Below are positions 8,811 to 20,539 of a DNA stretch of 32,485 nt, in pieces; position 1 is the first letter of the stretch, and every line of letters starts with the position of its first letter. The translations under genes and the position numbers were made by a program. Source of the DNA: Candidatus Symbiothrix sp. (GTDB lineage Bacteria; Bacteroidota; Bacteroidia; Bacteroidales; Azobacteroidaceae); NCBI GenBank assembly GCA_031261285.1, contig JAISKM010000135.1, positions 1-32,485 of the forward strand, written 5' to 3'. The notes below the pieces were generated by a model. That model was not told the DNA's origin. It worked only from the letters and a program-made list of their open reading frames with translations, and ran no database searches.

Positions 8811-10212
8811 ATCTATAATGCTCGGATTTGTAAGGCCCGCCGGGATTCACGCCGATGTAGGCGGCTTGTTCAGGCGTCAATTGTGTCAGTTTGACACCGG
8901 TGTTTCCCAAGTGCAGGCGGGCGACTTCTTCGTCCAGATGCTTGGGGAGGCGGTAGACACCAATGTCGTAATTGTGTTGCCACAGGTCGATTTGCGCCAG
9001 CACCTGATTGGTAAACGAGTTGCTCATCACAAACGAGGGGTGTCCGGTGGCACAACCCAGATTCACGAGCCGTCCTTCTGCCAACAAAAAAATCGAATGG
9101 CCTGCCGGAAACGTGTATTTGTCCACTTGTGGCTTGATATTGGTGTGCCGGATGCCTGCGAAATGAACGAGTTTGTCTACCTGAATTTCATTGTCGAAAT
9201 GCCCGATGTTGCAGACGATGGACTGGTCGCGCATGGCTTTCAGATGGTCGATGGTGATGACGTCGCGGTTGCCCGTGGTGGTCACGAAGATGTTACCTTC
9301 TTTCACGGCGAGTTCCATTGTGGTCACTTCAAAACCTTCCATCGCAGCTTGCAAGGCACAAATGGGGTCGATTTCGGTGACGAGCACGCGTGCACCGTAG
9401 GCACGCATTGAACGCGCACAACCTTTGCCCACGTCGCCATAGCCGAGCACGACGACGACTTTGCCGGCAATCATCACGTCGGTAGCGCGTTTGATGCCGT
9501 CGGCAAGCGATTCACGACAGCCGTAGAGGTTGTCGAATTTGGATTTTGTGACCGAATCGTTGACATTCACCGCAGGAATCAGCAGTTCGCCTTTTTCGAG
9601 CATTTGATAGAGGCGGTGCACACCGGTCGTTGTTTCTTCGGACACGCCTTTCAAAGTTTCAACCGTGCGGTGCCAGCGTGTCGGATCTTCTTTCAGAATG
9701 CGATTGAGTGTGTCCAAGATGACTTGCTCCTCGTGATTGGCGCCTTTACGCGCAATGGTTTTTGCGTCGTTTTCCGCTTGAAACCCCCAATGAATCAGCA
9801 GGGTAGCGTCACCACCATCGTCGACAATCAAGTTGGGACCGGCACCGTTCGGGAAGCGCAAGGCTTGGCCGGTGCACCACCAATAGTCTTCCAGCGATTC
9901 GCCTTTCCACGCAAAAATTGGGATTCCGGCAGCTGCGATGGCTGCGGCGGCATGATCCTGCGTCGAAAAAATATTACAAGAGCACCAACGAACGTCTGCA
10001 CCGAGGTCTACAAGCGTTTCAATCAGCACTGCTGTTTGAATCGTTGCGTGGAGTGAACCCATGATGCGAGCACCCTTTAGTGGCTTTTCTTTGCCATATT
10101 TTGCACGCAATGCCATCAATCCCGGCATTTCGTGTTCTGCAATCTCAATCTCTTTTCGTCCGAAATCCGCCAAACTAATATCGGCAACTTTATAGGGTAA
10201 ATTTTCCGGCAT
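8806..10212 (-). CDS. ahcY: Adenosylhomocysteinase
   Basis: 468 aa; [53 protein letters not shown]. Confidence 0.96.
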   Translation of the reverse strand: MPENLPYKVADISLADFGRKEIEIAEHEMPGLMALRAKYGKEKPLKGARIMGSLHATIQTAVLIETLVDLGADVRWCSCNIFSTQDHAAAAIAAAGIPIFAWKGESLEDYWWCTGQALRFPNGAGPNLIVDDGGDATLLIHWGFQAENDAKTIARKGANHEEQVILDTLNRILKEDPTRWHRTVETLKGVSEETTTGVHRLYQMLEKGELLIPAVNVNDSVTKSKFDNLYGCRESLADGIKRATDVMIAGKVVVVLGYGDVGKGCARSMRAYGARVLVTEIDPICALQAAMEGFEVTTMELAVKEGNIFVTTTGNRDVITIDHLKAMRDQSIVCNIGHFDNEIQVDKLVHFAGIRHTNIKPQVDKYTFPAGHSIFLLAEGRLVNLGCATGHPSFVMSNSFTNQVLAQIDLWQHNYDIGVYRLPKHLDEEVARLHLGNTGVKLTQLTPEQAAYIGVNPGGPYKSEHYRY

Positions 10213-10414
10213 GTTATTTTTCTTTTAAAATATTTTATGCAAAAGTAGTCATTTTTTATGACTAATCCAATTTTCTGAAAAGATTTAACCCACAAGAGAG
10301 TGCACGTCAACTATCCCTTTTTGTAATATGACTCATACAATGCGCTTACAATAAATATTTCCGGAAATTATACGATTTCCGCAATTTTTGCGTTAGTACA
10401 TATAATATAGGAGT

Positions 10415-13400
10415 ATGAAACGCATCCGAAAATACATATTTATCGCGCTGATGGTAGTTGCGGCAGGCTTTGGCTGTGCCGGGATGACTTATGCCCAGTT
10501 GCCTGTGCAGCCGGGTGATGTGAAAATTTCGGAGGCATTGGCAGATTCTTTTATCTATAACCCGCAAACGAATCGCTACGAATTGCGCTCGACGGTGGCT
10601 CCCGACCTTACGACGCCACTTTCGTTGACGCAACAAGAATATCTGGATTATACGCTTCAAAAGAGTATGAACGCCTTTTTTAAGGCGAAAAATGACGAAG
10701 CATTTTTGACGAAAGACAGCGCGGCACAGAAAGATATGTTGTCGGCTTTTGGAGGTTATAACTTTAATTTGGGACCTGCGGAAAAGATTTTTGGTGCAGG
10801 CGGCGTGCAACTGAAACCGCACGGTAGCGTGAACACGAAAATAGGTGTCACGAGCACCTCGATGGGCAATCCAACCCTCACGGAACGGCAACGCAACCAC
10901 ACGACGTTTGATTTTGATCCACAAATTCAGTTGTCAGCCAACGCGAGCATCGGCGAAAAAATGAATTTCGACCTGAATTACAACACAATGTCGACATTCG
11001 GCTTCGATTCCAAGCGACTGAAATTGGCTTACGCCGGCAAGGAGGACGAAATCGTGAAAGTGTTGGAGGCAGGGAATGTCAGTATGACGACCTCCAATTC
11101 GCTGATTCGGGGCGGACAAGCGTTGTTTGGTATCAAAACCGAACTGCAATTCGGCAAACTGACGGTTGGCGCAATTGTGTCGCAACAGGAATCGCAGTCG
11201 CGCACGACGGCCTCCAAAGGCAGTGTGCAGACCACGCCGTTTGAAATCACGGTCGATAATTTCGACGAAAATCAGCACTTTTTCTTCAATCGTTACTTCC
11301 CGGATGTGTACGACGGCGCGATGGCGACGCTCCCATTGATTCAGTCGGGCGTGAGCATCACGCGTTTGGAAGTTTGGGTGACTAATCGACGCAACAATTA
11401 CGACGAGGCACGCAACATTGTGGCGTTTGCCGACTTGGGCGAAAACAAGTACATCAGCAATTCGTTGATCGTGCATCCGATTGGCAGCGACCCGTTGCCG
11501 GCCAATCGGGCGAATGACCTGTATAACAGTGTTACAACGACTTATGCCGGCGCGCGCAACATCAGTCAGGTGACGCAAGTGCTCGAGGGATTTGGCATGA
11601 CAGGCGGTGTCGATTACGAAAAAATCGAAAATGCCCGCAAACTGTCGTTGTCGGAATATAGTTACAACCGGCAATTGGGCTACATCAGTTTGCAAATGCC
11701 GTTGCAGCCCGACGAGGTGCTGGCGGTGGCATACGAATATACCTACAAAAATCAGGTGTATCAGGTGGGCGAGTTTTCGACCGACAATTCCAATTCACCT
11801 AACGAAAGTCTCTATCTGAAATTGGTGAAGGGCACGGCACTTTCGCCCGAATTGCCCACGTGGGCGTTAATGATGCGAAATATTTACACCATCGCGAATA
11901 ATCGCAACATCGACCGCGAGAAATTCCGCTTGGATATTAAGTATCAGAGCGACACAACGGGTATGTATCTCAACTACATCACCGAAGGCGCGATTGCCAA
12001 TCAGTTGTTGCTGCGTGTGGAAAATTTAGACCGCTTGGACGCACGTCAAGAACCACATCCGGACGGCTATTTCGACTTTGTGGAGGATTATACGGTGCAG
12101 TCGCGTGTCGGCAAAATCATTTTTCCATCGGTGCAACCGTTCGGAAATTATTTGCGCAAAAAGATTGCTAACGATGCGATTGCCGATAAATACGTGTATC
12201 AGGAATTGTATGATTCCACGCTGACGGTGGCGCGCCAGACAGCGGAGAAAAATAAATTTATCCTCACCGGCGAATATAAAGGCAGTGGCAGTGCCAACAT
12301 CGAACTGAATGGAGGAAACATTCCCAGAGGCTCTGTGACGGTGACGGCAAACGGTACGCGCCTGCAAGAAAACGTCGATTATACCATTAATTATGCGACG
12401 GGCGACATCACGATTATCAATCCACTGTATGAAAATGCGAACATTCAAACGTCGTTTGAAGACCGCGCCGGTTTGGGTATGCAGCGCAAAACGATGCTGG
12501 GCGTCAATCTGAATTATGCTTTTACGCCCAAGTTCAATATCGGTGCGACGCTGATGAATCTGAGTGAGATGCCGACCGAAATGAAGACGGCTCCCGGAAT
12601 GGAGTCCATCAACAACACGCTGTTTGGTTTCAACGGCAACTATTCCACGCAGTCGCAATGGCTGACCAATTTAGTGGATAAATTGCCGTTGCTCGACCTG
12701 ACTGCCCCCTCACAAATCACTTTGAGCGCGGAATATGCGCAGTTGATTGCTGGGCATTACAAAAATAAATACGGTGGCGACTATTCGTATGTGGATGATT
12801 TTGAGGCAGCGCGGCGCACGATTGACTTGCGATCGCCACACCCTTGGTTTCTCGCGTCTACGCCGTCCTTGTTTCCGGAATCCAGAAAAGTGAATGACAT
12901 TGAATACGGCAAAAATCGTGCCTTGTTGGCTTGGTACACCATCGACGGCTTGTTTACACGCAAATCGTCGCTGACCCCGACCCACATCAAAAACGATGCC
13001 GACCAGTTGTCTAATCACTACGTGCGCGAAATTCGGGAGGAAGAGTTGTACCCCAACAAAAGTATCCGCTACGATGAGGCATCGACGATTCCCGTGCTGA
13101 ATTTGGCATACTATCCACAGGAGCGCGGACCGTATAATTTGGATGCGATTGGTATGAATCAGGACGGCACATTGGCTAACCCGAAAGGCCGTTGGGGCGG
13201 GATTTTTCGCAAGATAGAAAGCAGCCAGACCGATTTTGAAAAAGACAATGTCGAAACGATTGAATTTTGGTTGCTCGACCCCTTTATCTATGATGAGAAT
13301 GCCTCCGGTGGTGATTTGTATTTCAATTTGGGTGATATTTCGGAAGATATTTTGAAAGACGACAAGAAATTTTTTGAAAACGGTTTGCCCACCGACGGCG

Positions 13401-16400
13401 ACCCTTCAAAATTTGAGGAAACGACTTGGGGGCGCGTTCCAAAGCAGCAATCGCTGGTGTATGCGTTTGACACGACCGGCGACCGCAAGCAACAGGACGT
13501 CGGATTGGATGGTTTGATCACGGACAACGAATTTTTGCATCCCACGTATGCCGGTTATTTGAGCGAATTGGAACGTGTGCTGAATCCTGCAACCATTGCG
13601 CAGATGCAGCAAGACCAGTTTTCGCCGTTTCGCGACCCTGCCGGCGATAATTACCATTATTATAGAGGCTCGGATTATGACCGCGAAGAGGCGACCATTT
13701 TGGAGCGTTACAAGCGTTACAACGGCACGGAAGGCAATTCCGTGACGTCCGAAGATTCGCCCGAAAGCTATGCTACGGCGGCAAAAATCAGTCCCGACGT
13801 GGAGGACATCAACCAGGATAACACGTTGAGCGAGAACGAGAAATATTTTCAATACAAGGTACACCTCTCTCCGTCCGATTTGCGGGAAATGAAAGGGTTT
13901 GTGACCGACAAGCGCATTGTAAAGCCAACGCTCAAAAACGGGAAGTCGGAGGAAGTGACGTGGTATCAGTTCAAGATTCCGGTGCATGAATTTGAATCCA
14001 AGGTGGGCGGTATTGGCGATTTTCAGTCGATTCGGTTTGTGCGGATGTTTATGACCGGATTTGACCGTCCGACGATTTTGCGGTTCGGCACGCTCGAATT
14101 GGTGCGTGGCGATTGGCGGGCGTATACCAAAGATTTGTCCAACCCCAATATGCCGCCGCAGGGCAATGCAACCATCAGTGTGTCGACCGTCAACATCGAA
14201 GAAAACGGCGATAAAACGCCTGTCAATTACATTATGCCGCCGGGCGTGAATCGCGTTACCGACCCGGGACAAACACAAATGGTGTTGCTCAACGAGCAGT
14301 CGTTGGCGGCTACCATTCATGAGTTATCGCCCGGAGATGCCCGTGCCATTTACAAAACGACCCACCTCGACACGCGTCAGTACCGGCGCTTTCAGATGTT
14401 TGTGCACGCCAATCGTCCCGAAGATTTGGTTCGTGATTTGCGCGACAATGAATTATCTATCTTTTTGCGGTTTGGGTCGGATTATAAAAATAATTATTAC
14501 GAATACGAAATTCCACTGAAAATTACGCCGCCGGCACCGCCACAAGGCTATAACGATAACAGCAATGCCGACCGCGAAATCGTTTGGCCAACCACCAATA
14601 TGTTCGATTTTCCGTTTGAACTGTTGACTGATTTGAAACTCAGTCGCAACAAAGAGAAACGTCAAGCGGGTTCTTCGGTCACTTACACCACACCGTATTC
14701 GGAATACGACCCGCAAAAACCGATGAATAAAATCACCGTATTGGGCAATCCGACCCTGTCTGAAATCAAGGTGGTGATGATTGGCGTGCGCAATAATTCG
14801 GCGAGCAACCAGTCGGCGGAACTTTGGATGGACGAAATGCGACTGACCGAATTTAACGAGGACGGCGGTTGGGCAGCTAATGTCAATGCCTACGTCGCGT
14901 TGTCCGATTTAGGCTCGGTCAATTTTGTGGGGCGCAAGCAAACGGCAGGTTTTGGTAGCCTCGACCAAGGCGTGATGGAACGTAATTTGGACGATATGCA
15001 GGACTTTAGCGTTTCGACGCAGATTGAAATCGGCAAATTTTTCCCCGAAAAGGTCAAACTCACTGCGCCCGTGTCCTATTCGTATCGCAAAGAAACGATT
15101 AGTCCGAAATACAATCCGCTGGACCAAGATGTGTTGTTGGCGGATGCTCTGGAGGCGGCCGGCAGTCAGGCGGAAAAAGATTCTATCAACCATTTTGCGG
15201 TTGACATCACCACCAATCGTTCGTTTGCGATTAATGGTTTGCGTTCGGGCGTGACCGGCAAACGGCCGATGCCTTACGACCCAGCCAATTTCACGTTCAG
15301 CTATGGCTTTTCCGAGAATTTTATTCGCAATGCCTCGACGGAATATGACCGGCAAACCAATCAGCAGTTGCTTGTGGGCTACACTTATGTTCCGATGTTT
15401 AAACCTTGGCAACCGTTTAGTAGTTCCGGCAAAAGCAATTCAAAAAGTAGTTCAAGCCGTAGTTCAACCAACAACAAGAAATTTTTGGATGAAATACAGA
15501 TTGGATTTTTGCCCAAGAGCCTTGCGTTCAATTCCGACATCAGCCGTCAATATTATGAATTGCAGTTGCGCGATTTGGGTAGTTTGGGCGAGAATATGAT
15601 TCCGGCTTCGTTCCGTGAAGATTTTTATTGGCGACGCACGGCTAACATCGATTGGGACTTGACGAAAAACCTGAATTTTAAGCTCAACACAGGGACGAAC
15701 GCTCGTATCGACGCGCCTCACGTGCAAGTCAATAAAAAATTGGCGATGGACGATTATGCGTTGTGGAAAGATTCGGTGTGGCAAAGTATCCGCGATTTTG
15801 GTAGTCCGATGGACTATAAGCAGGAGTTCACCGCGAATTATGTTCTGCCTTTCAAAGCGATTCCCGCACTTGATTTTATCAATGGAAATTTGACGTATAA
15901 CGCGCAGTACGATTGGCATCGCGGGGCAGAAATTCAGCAGGAAGAAGGTCAGGAAAAGATGGAGTTGGGCAATCAAATTTCCAACGAAACAACGTTCGGT
16001 TTGGAAAATTTCAGCCTCAATTTATTGAGTTTATACAATAAAAATAAATTCCTCGCCGCTGCCAACAAGCGTTACGGTGCTGTGGCTCGTACTACGCGGT
16101 CAACTTCTTCCACGCGTCGTGCTGCCCAACAAACCCAAACCAAAACGGCCGCCCAACTGCTGAAAGAGAAGCAACGAAAAAAATACGAAGGTGAAGTGCA
16201 GCTGAACGACAGTGTGCCAACTACCGTCAAGCATAGTTTGGACAACAAGCGGGTGCGCGTGACGGCGCGTCGTGACGATGGGCGAACGTTTACCGTGAAT
16301 TTCAAGGCGATTGACAACAACACGATTCAAATCACCAACACGGATAGCGCGAAAGTCAAAGTGACGGTGTCGCAGTTGCCGCCGCGGGAAGACGAACCGT

Positions 16401-17809
16401 GGTATAAACTGGCGCAAGTGGCGGCTCGCGGCTTGATGATGGTGCGACAAGTCAGCTTTTCCTACAATCGGACACAGGGCATGATGATTCCGAATTTCCG
16501 TCCGGAAGTGGGCGACTTCTTTGGGCAAGGTTCCACCCCGATGGGGAGTGCGCCGGGCTTGGATTTTGCCTTCGGATTCATGGGAGAAAGCTATTTGGAG
16601 AAAGCCAACAATAATGATTGGCTCATTAAAAACGAGGATTTCAACATCACGCCGGCAATGTTTAATCAGACGGAAACGTTCCGCATGACCGCATTGGTGG
16701 AACCGGCTGTCGGACTGAAAATCAACCTCAATGCCGACCGTCAAAAGACCGACCGTTCCGACATATATTATATGTACGACGGTATGCCCAAACGTTTTTC
16801 AGGCAATTTCAGTATGACGACAGTGGGCTTGTTGGGCGGATCGGCGGAAAAAGCGTTTGAACAATTCCTGTCCAACCGTGACATCATTGCTGCCCGTCTG
16901 GAACAGCAATATGAAGGCACGAGCTATCCCGACGCCGGATTTTTGCACGGCAGTGGCTATACGGGTCCGTACAATCCGGAAATCGGTGCGGTGGATAAAA
17001 ACTCGTCCGACGTACTAATACCTTCATTTTTAGCGGCTTATACAGGCGGAAATGCCAACAAAATAGGGTTGGGTTTCTTTCCGGCTTTGAAACGATTGTT
17101 GCCCAACTGGACAATCACTTACGATGGCTTGATGCAAAGCCCCTTTATGCAGACCTATTTCAAGTCGTTTACGCTCAATCATACTTACAAGGGCAGTTAT
17201 GCGGTGGGCGCATACAATTCGTTTACCAATTGGGTGGATGCAGGCAATGGCTTGGGCTTTTCCAAAAATGTGACCACCGACCGTCCGATGCCGTCGTCGG
17301 CCTACGACATAACCGCTGTGAGCATCCTGGATGCGTTTGATCCGCTGATTGGCGTCAATTCGACACTTATGAACAATATGACACTGAAATTGTCTTACAC
17401 CACCTCGCGCACCGTCAATCTGAACGTGTCGTCCTATCAAATCGTCGAAACGAGCGGCACGGACATCACGGCAGGCTTGGGTTATCGGATTGAAAATTTC
17501 AATAAAATCCTCCACTTGCCTAAAAAGACAGGTGGCGAACAGTTTAATAACGAGCTGCGTATTGCTGCCGATGTGTCGTTCCACAAAGCGCAAAGTCTGA
17601 TTCGCAAAATTCAAGACGGTTTTACACAGCCCGTGAGTGGCGACCAACAGACCACAATCAAATGTACTGCCGACTACAACATGAGCCGTCTGGTAACCAT
17701 GCAAGCCTATTTCGATAAGCAAATCAGCAAACCGCTCGTCTCCTCCACCGCCTATCCGCTCTCCAAATCCTCCTTTGGCATCAATGTGAAAATCAGTTTG
17801 GGACGGTGA
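10415..17809 (+). CDS. sprA: T9SS outer membrane translocon / gliding motility protein SprA
   Basis: 2464 aa with signal peptide; length, repeated beta-rich organisation and motifs such as YGGDYSYVDDFEAARRTIDLRSPHPWFLASTP and GRWGGIFRKIE match SprA. Confidence 0.92.
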   Translation: MKRIRKYIFIALMVVAAGFGCAGMTYAQLPVQPGDVKISEALADSFIYNPQTNRYELRSTVAPDLTTPLSLTQQEYLDYTLQKSMNAFFKAKNDEAFLTKDSAAQKDMLSAFGGYNFNLGPAEKIFGAGGVQLKPHGSVNTKIGVTSTSMGNPTLTERQRNHTTFDFDPQIQLSANASIGEKMNFDLNYNTMSTFGFDSKRLKLAYAGKEDEIVKVLEAGNVSMTTSNSLIRGGQALFGIKTELQFGKLTVGAIVSQQESQSRTTASKGSVQTTPFEITVDNFDENQHFFFNRYFPDVYDGAMATLPLIQSGVSITRLEVWVTNRRNNYDEARNIVAFADLGENKYISNSLIVHPIGSDPLPANRANDLYNSVTTTYAGARNISQVTQVLEGFGMTGGVDYEKIENARKLSLSEYSYNRQLGYISLQMPLQPDEVLAVAYEYTYKNQVYQVGEFSTDNSNSPNESLYLKLVKGTALSPELPTWALMMRNIYTIANNRNIDREKFRLDIKYQSDTTGMYLNYITEGAIANQLLLRVENLDRLDARQEPHPDGYFDFVEDYTVQSRVGKIIFPSVQPFGNYLRKKIANDAIADKYVYQELYDSTLTVARQTAEKNKFILTGEYKGSGSANIELNGGNIPRGSVTVTANGTRLQENVDYTINYATGDITIINPLYENANIQTSFEDRAGLGMQRKTMLGVNLNYAFTPKFNIGATLMNLSEMPTEMKTAPGMESINNTLFGFNGNYSTQSQWLTNLVDKLPLLDLTAPSQITLSAEYAQLIAGHYKNKYGGDYSYVDDFEAARRTIDLRSPHPWFLASTPSLFPESRKVNDIEYGKNRALLAWYTIDGLFTRKSSLTPTHIKNDADQLSNHYVREIREEELYPNKSIRYDEASTIPVLNLAYYPQERGPYNLDAIGMNQDGTLANPKGRWGGIFRKIESSQTDFEKDNVETIEFWLLDPFIYDENASGGDLYFNLGDISEDILKDDKKFFENGLPTDGDPSKFEETTWGRVPKQQSLVYAFDTTGDRKQQDVGLDGLITDNEFLHPTYAGYLSELERVLNPATIAQMQQDQFSPFRDPAGDNYHYYRGSDYDREEATILERYKRYNGTEGNSVTSEDSPESYATAAKISPDVEDINQDNTLSENEKYFQYKVHLSPSDLREMKGFVTDKRIVKPTLKNGKSEEVTWYQFKIPVHEFESKVGGIGDFQSIRFVRMFMTGFDRPTILRFGTLELVRGDWRAYTKDLSNPNMPPQGNATISVSTVNIEENGDKTPVNYIMPPGVNRVTDPGQTQMVLLNEQSLAATIHELSPGDARAIYKTTHLDTRQYRRFQMFVHANRPEDLVRDLRDNELSIFLRFGSDYKNNYYEYEIPLKITPPAPPQGYNDNSNADREIVWPTTNMFDFPFELLTDLKLSRNKEKRQAGSSVTYTTPYSEYDPQKPMNKITVLGNPTLSEIKVVMIGVRNNSASNQSAELWMDEMRLTEFNEDGGWAANVNAYVALSDLGSVNFVGRKQTAGFGSLDQGVMERNLDDMQDFSVSTQIEIGKFFPEKVKLTAPVSYSYRKETISPKYNPLDQDVLLADALEAAGSQAEKDSINHFAVDITTNRSFAINGLRSGVTGKRPMPYDPANFTFSYGFSENFIRNASTEYDRQTNQQLLVGYTYVPMFKPWQPFSSSGKSNSKSSSSRSSTNNKKFLDEIQIGFLPKSLAFNSDISRQYYELQLRDLGSLGENMIPASFREDFYWRRTANIDWDLTKNLNFKLNTGTNARIDAPHVQVNKKLAMDDYALWKDSVWQSIRDFGSPMDYKQEFTANYVLPFKAIPALDFINGNLTYNAQYDWHRGAEIQQEEGQEKMELGNQISNETTFGLENFSLNLLSLYNKNKFLAAANKRYGAVARTTRSTSSTRRAAQQTQTKTAAQLLKEKQRKKYEGEVQLNDSVPTTVKHSLDNKRVRVTARRDDGRTFTVNFKAIDNNTIQITNTDSAKVKVTVSQLPPREDEPWYKLAQVAARGLMMVRQVSFSYNRTQGMMIPNFRPEVGDFFGQGSTPMGSAPGLDFAFGFMGESYLEKANNNDWLIKNEDFNITPAMFNQTETFRMTALVEPAVGLKINLNADRQKTDRSDIYYMYDGMPKRFSGNFSMTTVGLLGGSAEKAFEQFLSNRDIIAARLEQQYEGTSYPDAGFLHGSGYTGPYNPEIGAVDKNSSDVLIPSFLAAYTGGNANKIGLGFFPALKRLLPNWTITYDGLMQSPFMQTYFKSFTLNHTYKGSYAVGAYNSFTNWVDAGNGLGFSKNVTTDRPMPSSAYDITAVSILDAFDPLIGVNSTLMNNMTLKLSYTTSRTVNLNVSSYQIVETSGTDITAGLGYRIENFNKILHLPKKTGGEQFNNELRIAADVSFHKAQSLIRKIQDGFTQPVSGDQQTTIKCTADYNMSRLVTMQAYFDKQISKPLVSSTAYPLSKSSFGINVKISLGR

Positions 17810-17813
17810 AAAA

Positions 17814-17845
17814 TTTGGAAGTTGGCACACTATTTGCTACCTTTG
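17814..17845 (+). promoter_or_regulatory. Bacteroidetes-type promoter for clpC
   Basis: TTTG (17814-17817), 20-nt spacer, TACCTTTG (17838-17845), matching the -33 TTTG / -7 TAnnTTTG pattern. Confidence 0.6.
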
Positions 17846-17872
17846 TAGCGTGAATCAACCAAGAGGTAAAAA

Positions 17873-20428
17873 ATGAGAAAGAAAATTTCAAATAAAGTAA
17901 AGGATATTTTAATGTTCGGCAAAGAAGAAGCCGGGCGTTTACATAACTCACAGGTGTGCATAGAGCATATTTTGCTGGGTATTTTGAGAGATGAACAAAA
18001 TTCCGCTTCGCTGCTAATCAAGCAGTTAGGCGCGGATTTTAATGCGCTGAAACAAACATTGGATCAAGCGATGTATCAAGAAGGCGGCTACGTGTCTGAA
18101 AATCAATTGAGTTTGGACAAAGGAGTTGATAACTTATTGCGTTTGAGCGTGTTAGAATCAGTGAGCATGAACTGCCCCGAAATGGATACAGAACATCTGT
18201 TGCTGGCGATGTTGCGCAATCGCGACTCGTTGGCATACCGTGTTTTGGAGTCTCAAAATGTTGATTATCAGCGTGTTTACGATGCTATCGCCAGTGCTCA
18301 TGGGGAGGCTCACAAAGCGCGAGTCACCACTTCCGGCGATGAAGAAGCCGGCGCAGAAGACGAGGAAATCAACAATTCTACCACTACTACCACTAAAAAA
18401 GAACCCGTCAAAAATGCGCCGTCAACTAAAGTTTCGGATACGCCAATCATTGATATGTTTGGTACGGACTTGACACGAGAGGCGGCAGAAGAACGTCTCG
18501 ACCCGGTTGTCGGTCGTGAAAACGAAATTGAACGGCTGTCGCAAATCCTCAGTCGCCGCAAGAAAAACAATCCGGTGCTGATTGGAGAGGCCGGCGTAGG
18601 TAAATCCGCGATTGTGGAAGGGTTGGCGATGCGTATCGTGGAGCGTAAAGTGTCGCGCGTGTTGTTTGACAAACGAATCATCAGTTTGGACATGACTGCC
18701 ATTGTGGCAGGTACAAAATATCGCGGACAGTTTGAGGAGCGCATGAAACAAATTATGAGCGAACTGTCGCGCAACCCGAATGTCATCCTGTTTATGGACG
18801 AAATTCACACGATGGTGGGCGCAGGAAGCGCGAGTGGCACGATGGATGCCGCCAATATTCTCAAACCGGCATTGGCTCGCGGCGAAATTCAGGTCATCGG
18901 AGCCACCACAATGGACGAGTATCGCAAAAGCATTGAGAAAGATGCGGCTTTGGAACGGCGTTTTCAAAAAATTATTGTGGAACCGACCACCGCAGAGGAA
19001 ACACGTCAGATTTTGGGTAACATCAAAACGCAATACGAACGTTACCACAATGTGGCTTACACGGACGAAGCGTTGGATATGTGTGTCAGATTGGCAGACC
19101 GTTACATCTCGGATCGCTATTTTCCGGACAAAGCCATCGACGCAATGGACGAGGCGGGCGCACGCACCAATATTGCGAATATCGTGGTGCCACAAAGCAT
19201 TGAGGCATTGGAAGAACACATTGCCGAAATTATACAGTTGAAATTGGAAGCGGCTCACGAGCAAAACTTTGAGCTGGCTGCCGCTTACAGGGATACGGAA
19301 CGCGATTTGACGGTGGAGTTGGAAGCGTTGAAAGCCAAATGGGCAGAAGAATTGGTCGAAAATAAACAGATTGTGGATGCTGACAAAGTGGCAGAAGTGG
19401 TCGCTTTGATGTCAGGTGTTCCGGTCACGCGTATTGCGAAGTCTGAAAATAAACGTTTGCTTGACATGGACAGCGAGCTGAAAGGCAAGGTCATCGGTCA
19501 GGATGATGCCGTTCAACAAATTGTGAAAGCCATTCAGCGCAACCGTGTGGGACTGAATGCAGCGGGCAAACCGATCGGCACTTTCCTGTTTTTAGGACCT
19601 ACAGGTGTTGGAAAGACGTATTTGGCGAAAAAATTGGCTGAATACCTCTTTGGGTCGGAGGATTCGCTGATTCGTATTGATATGTCGGAATACATGGAAA
19701 AAATGTCTGTTTCGCGCTTGATTGGAGCGGCTCCGGGCTATATCGGCTACGATGAAGGCGGTCAGTTGACCGAAAAAGTGCGACGCAAACCGTATTCGGT
19801 TATTTTGTTGGACGAAATTGAAAAAGCGCATTCCGATGTGTTCAATTTATTGCTGCAAGTGATGGACGACGGACGATTGACCGATAGTTTGGGACGTCAA
19901 ATCGACTTCAAAAACACGATTATCATCATGACGTCCAATGTGGGTTCGCGTCAAGTGAAAGAATTTGGCAATGGAATCGGGTTTACTTCCGGCACAACAG
20001 TGGCCGGCACGCACGACAAAGAATATACAAACGGCATCATCAAAAAGGCTCTGAATAAGACGTTTACGCCCGAATTTTTGAACCGCATCGATGATATTAT
20101 CACGTTTGATTCATTGAACAAAGAGTCGATTGAAAAAATCATTGACATCGAGTTGAAGCATTTTTACAAACGGATTGCAGATTTGGGCTATTCACTCCAA
20201 ATTTCCGATGCCGCCAAAGCATTCATCGCGTCTAAAAGTTATGATGCACAATATGGCGCACGTCCGTTGAAACGTGCCATTCAAAAATATTTGGAGGACG
20301 AGTTGGCGGAATTAATCCTGCAAACAGAAGTAAAATCAGGTGCTAAATTGGCAGTGGATTTGGATGCCGAAAAACAAAAGATTGTAACCGCTTGCAAACA
20401 ACCGCGCAAGAAAAAAACAATTATATGA
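17873..20428 (+). CDS. clpC: ATP-dependent Clp protease ATP-binding subunit ClpC
   Basis: 851 aa; Clp N domain, two Walker A sites (GEAGVGKS, GPTGVGKT), UVR-like middle region. Confidence 0.93.
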   Translation: MRKKISNKVKDILMFGKEEAGRLHNSQVCIEHILLGILRDEQNSASLLIKQLGADFNALKQTLDQAMYQEGGYVSENQLSLDKGVDNLLRLSVLESVSMNCPEMDTEHLLLAMLRNRDSLAYRVLESQNVDYQRVYDAIASAHGEAHKARVTTSGDEEAGAEDEEINNSTTTTTKKEPVKNAPSTKVSDTPIIDMFGTDLTREAAEERLDPVVGRENEIERLSQILSRRKKNNPVLIGEAGVGKSAIVEGLAMRIVERKVSRVLFDKRIISLDMTAIVAGTKYRGQFEERMKQIMSELSRNPNVILFMDEIHTMVGAGSASGTMDAANILKPALARGEIQVIGATTMDEYRKSIEKDAALERRFQKIIVEPTTAEETRQILGNIKTQYERYHNVAYTDEALDMCVRLADRYISDRYFPDKAIDAMDEAGARTNIANIVVPQSIEALEEHIAEIIQLKLEAAHEQNFELAAAYRDTERDLTVELEALKAKWAEELVENKQIVDADKVAEVVALMSGVPVTRIAKSENKRLLDMDSELKGKVIGQDDAVQQIVKAIQRNRVGLNAAGKPIGTFLFLGPTGVGKTYLAKKLAEYLFGSEDSLIRIDMSEYMEKMSVSRLIGAAPGYIGYDEGGQLTEKVRRKPYSVILLDEIEKAHSDVFNLLLQVMDDGRLTDSLGRQIDFKNTIIIMTSNVGSRQVKEFGNGIGFTSGTTVAGTHDKEYTNGIIKKALNKTFTPEFLNRIDDIITFDSLNKESIEKIIDIELKHFYKRIADLGYSLQISDAAKAFIASKSYDAQYGARPLKRAIQKYLEDELAELILQTEVKSGAKLAVDLDAEKQKIVTACKQPRKKKTII

Positions 20429-20539
20429 AAAATAATTCATAATTCATCATTCATAATTCAAAAAAAAGTTGTACCTTTGCAGCCGATTATCTACAAAAGT
20501 AGACTAAATGTTTGTATATTAATAAGTTAAATATAAAGA

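Noticed and set aside
10934-17830. Many long minus-strand ORFs opposite sprA (for example 13406-14320, 17030-17830)
   Set aside because: Composition-driven antisense frames of a strongly coding + strand gene; low-complexity H/R/F-rich translations with no family resemblance.
20430-20460. ATTCATAATTCATCATTCATAATTCA repeat upstream of rplM
   Set aside because: Simple AT-rich spacer repeat common in Bacteroidetes intergenic DNA; no evidence for a specific function.
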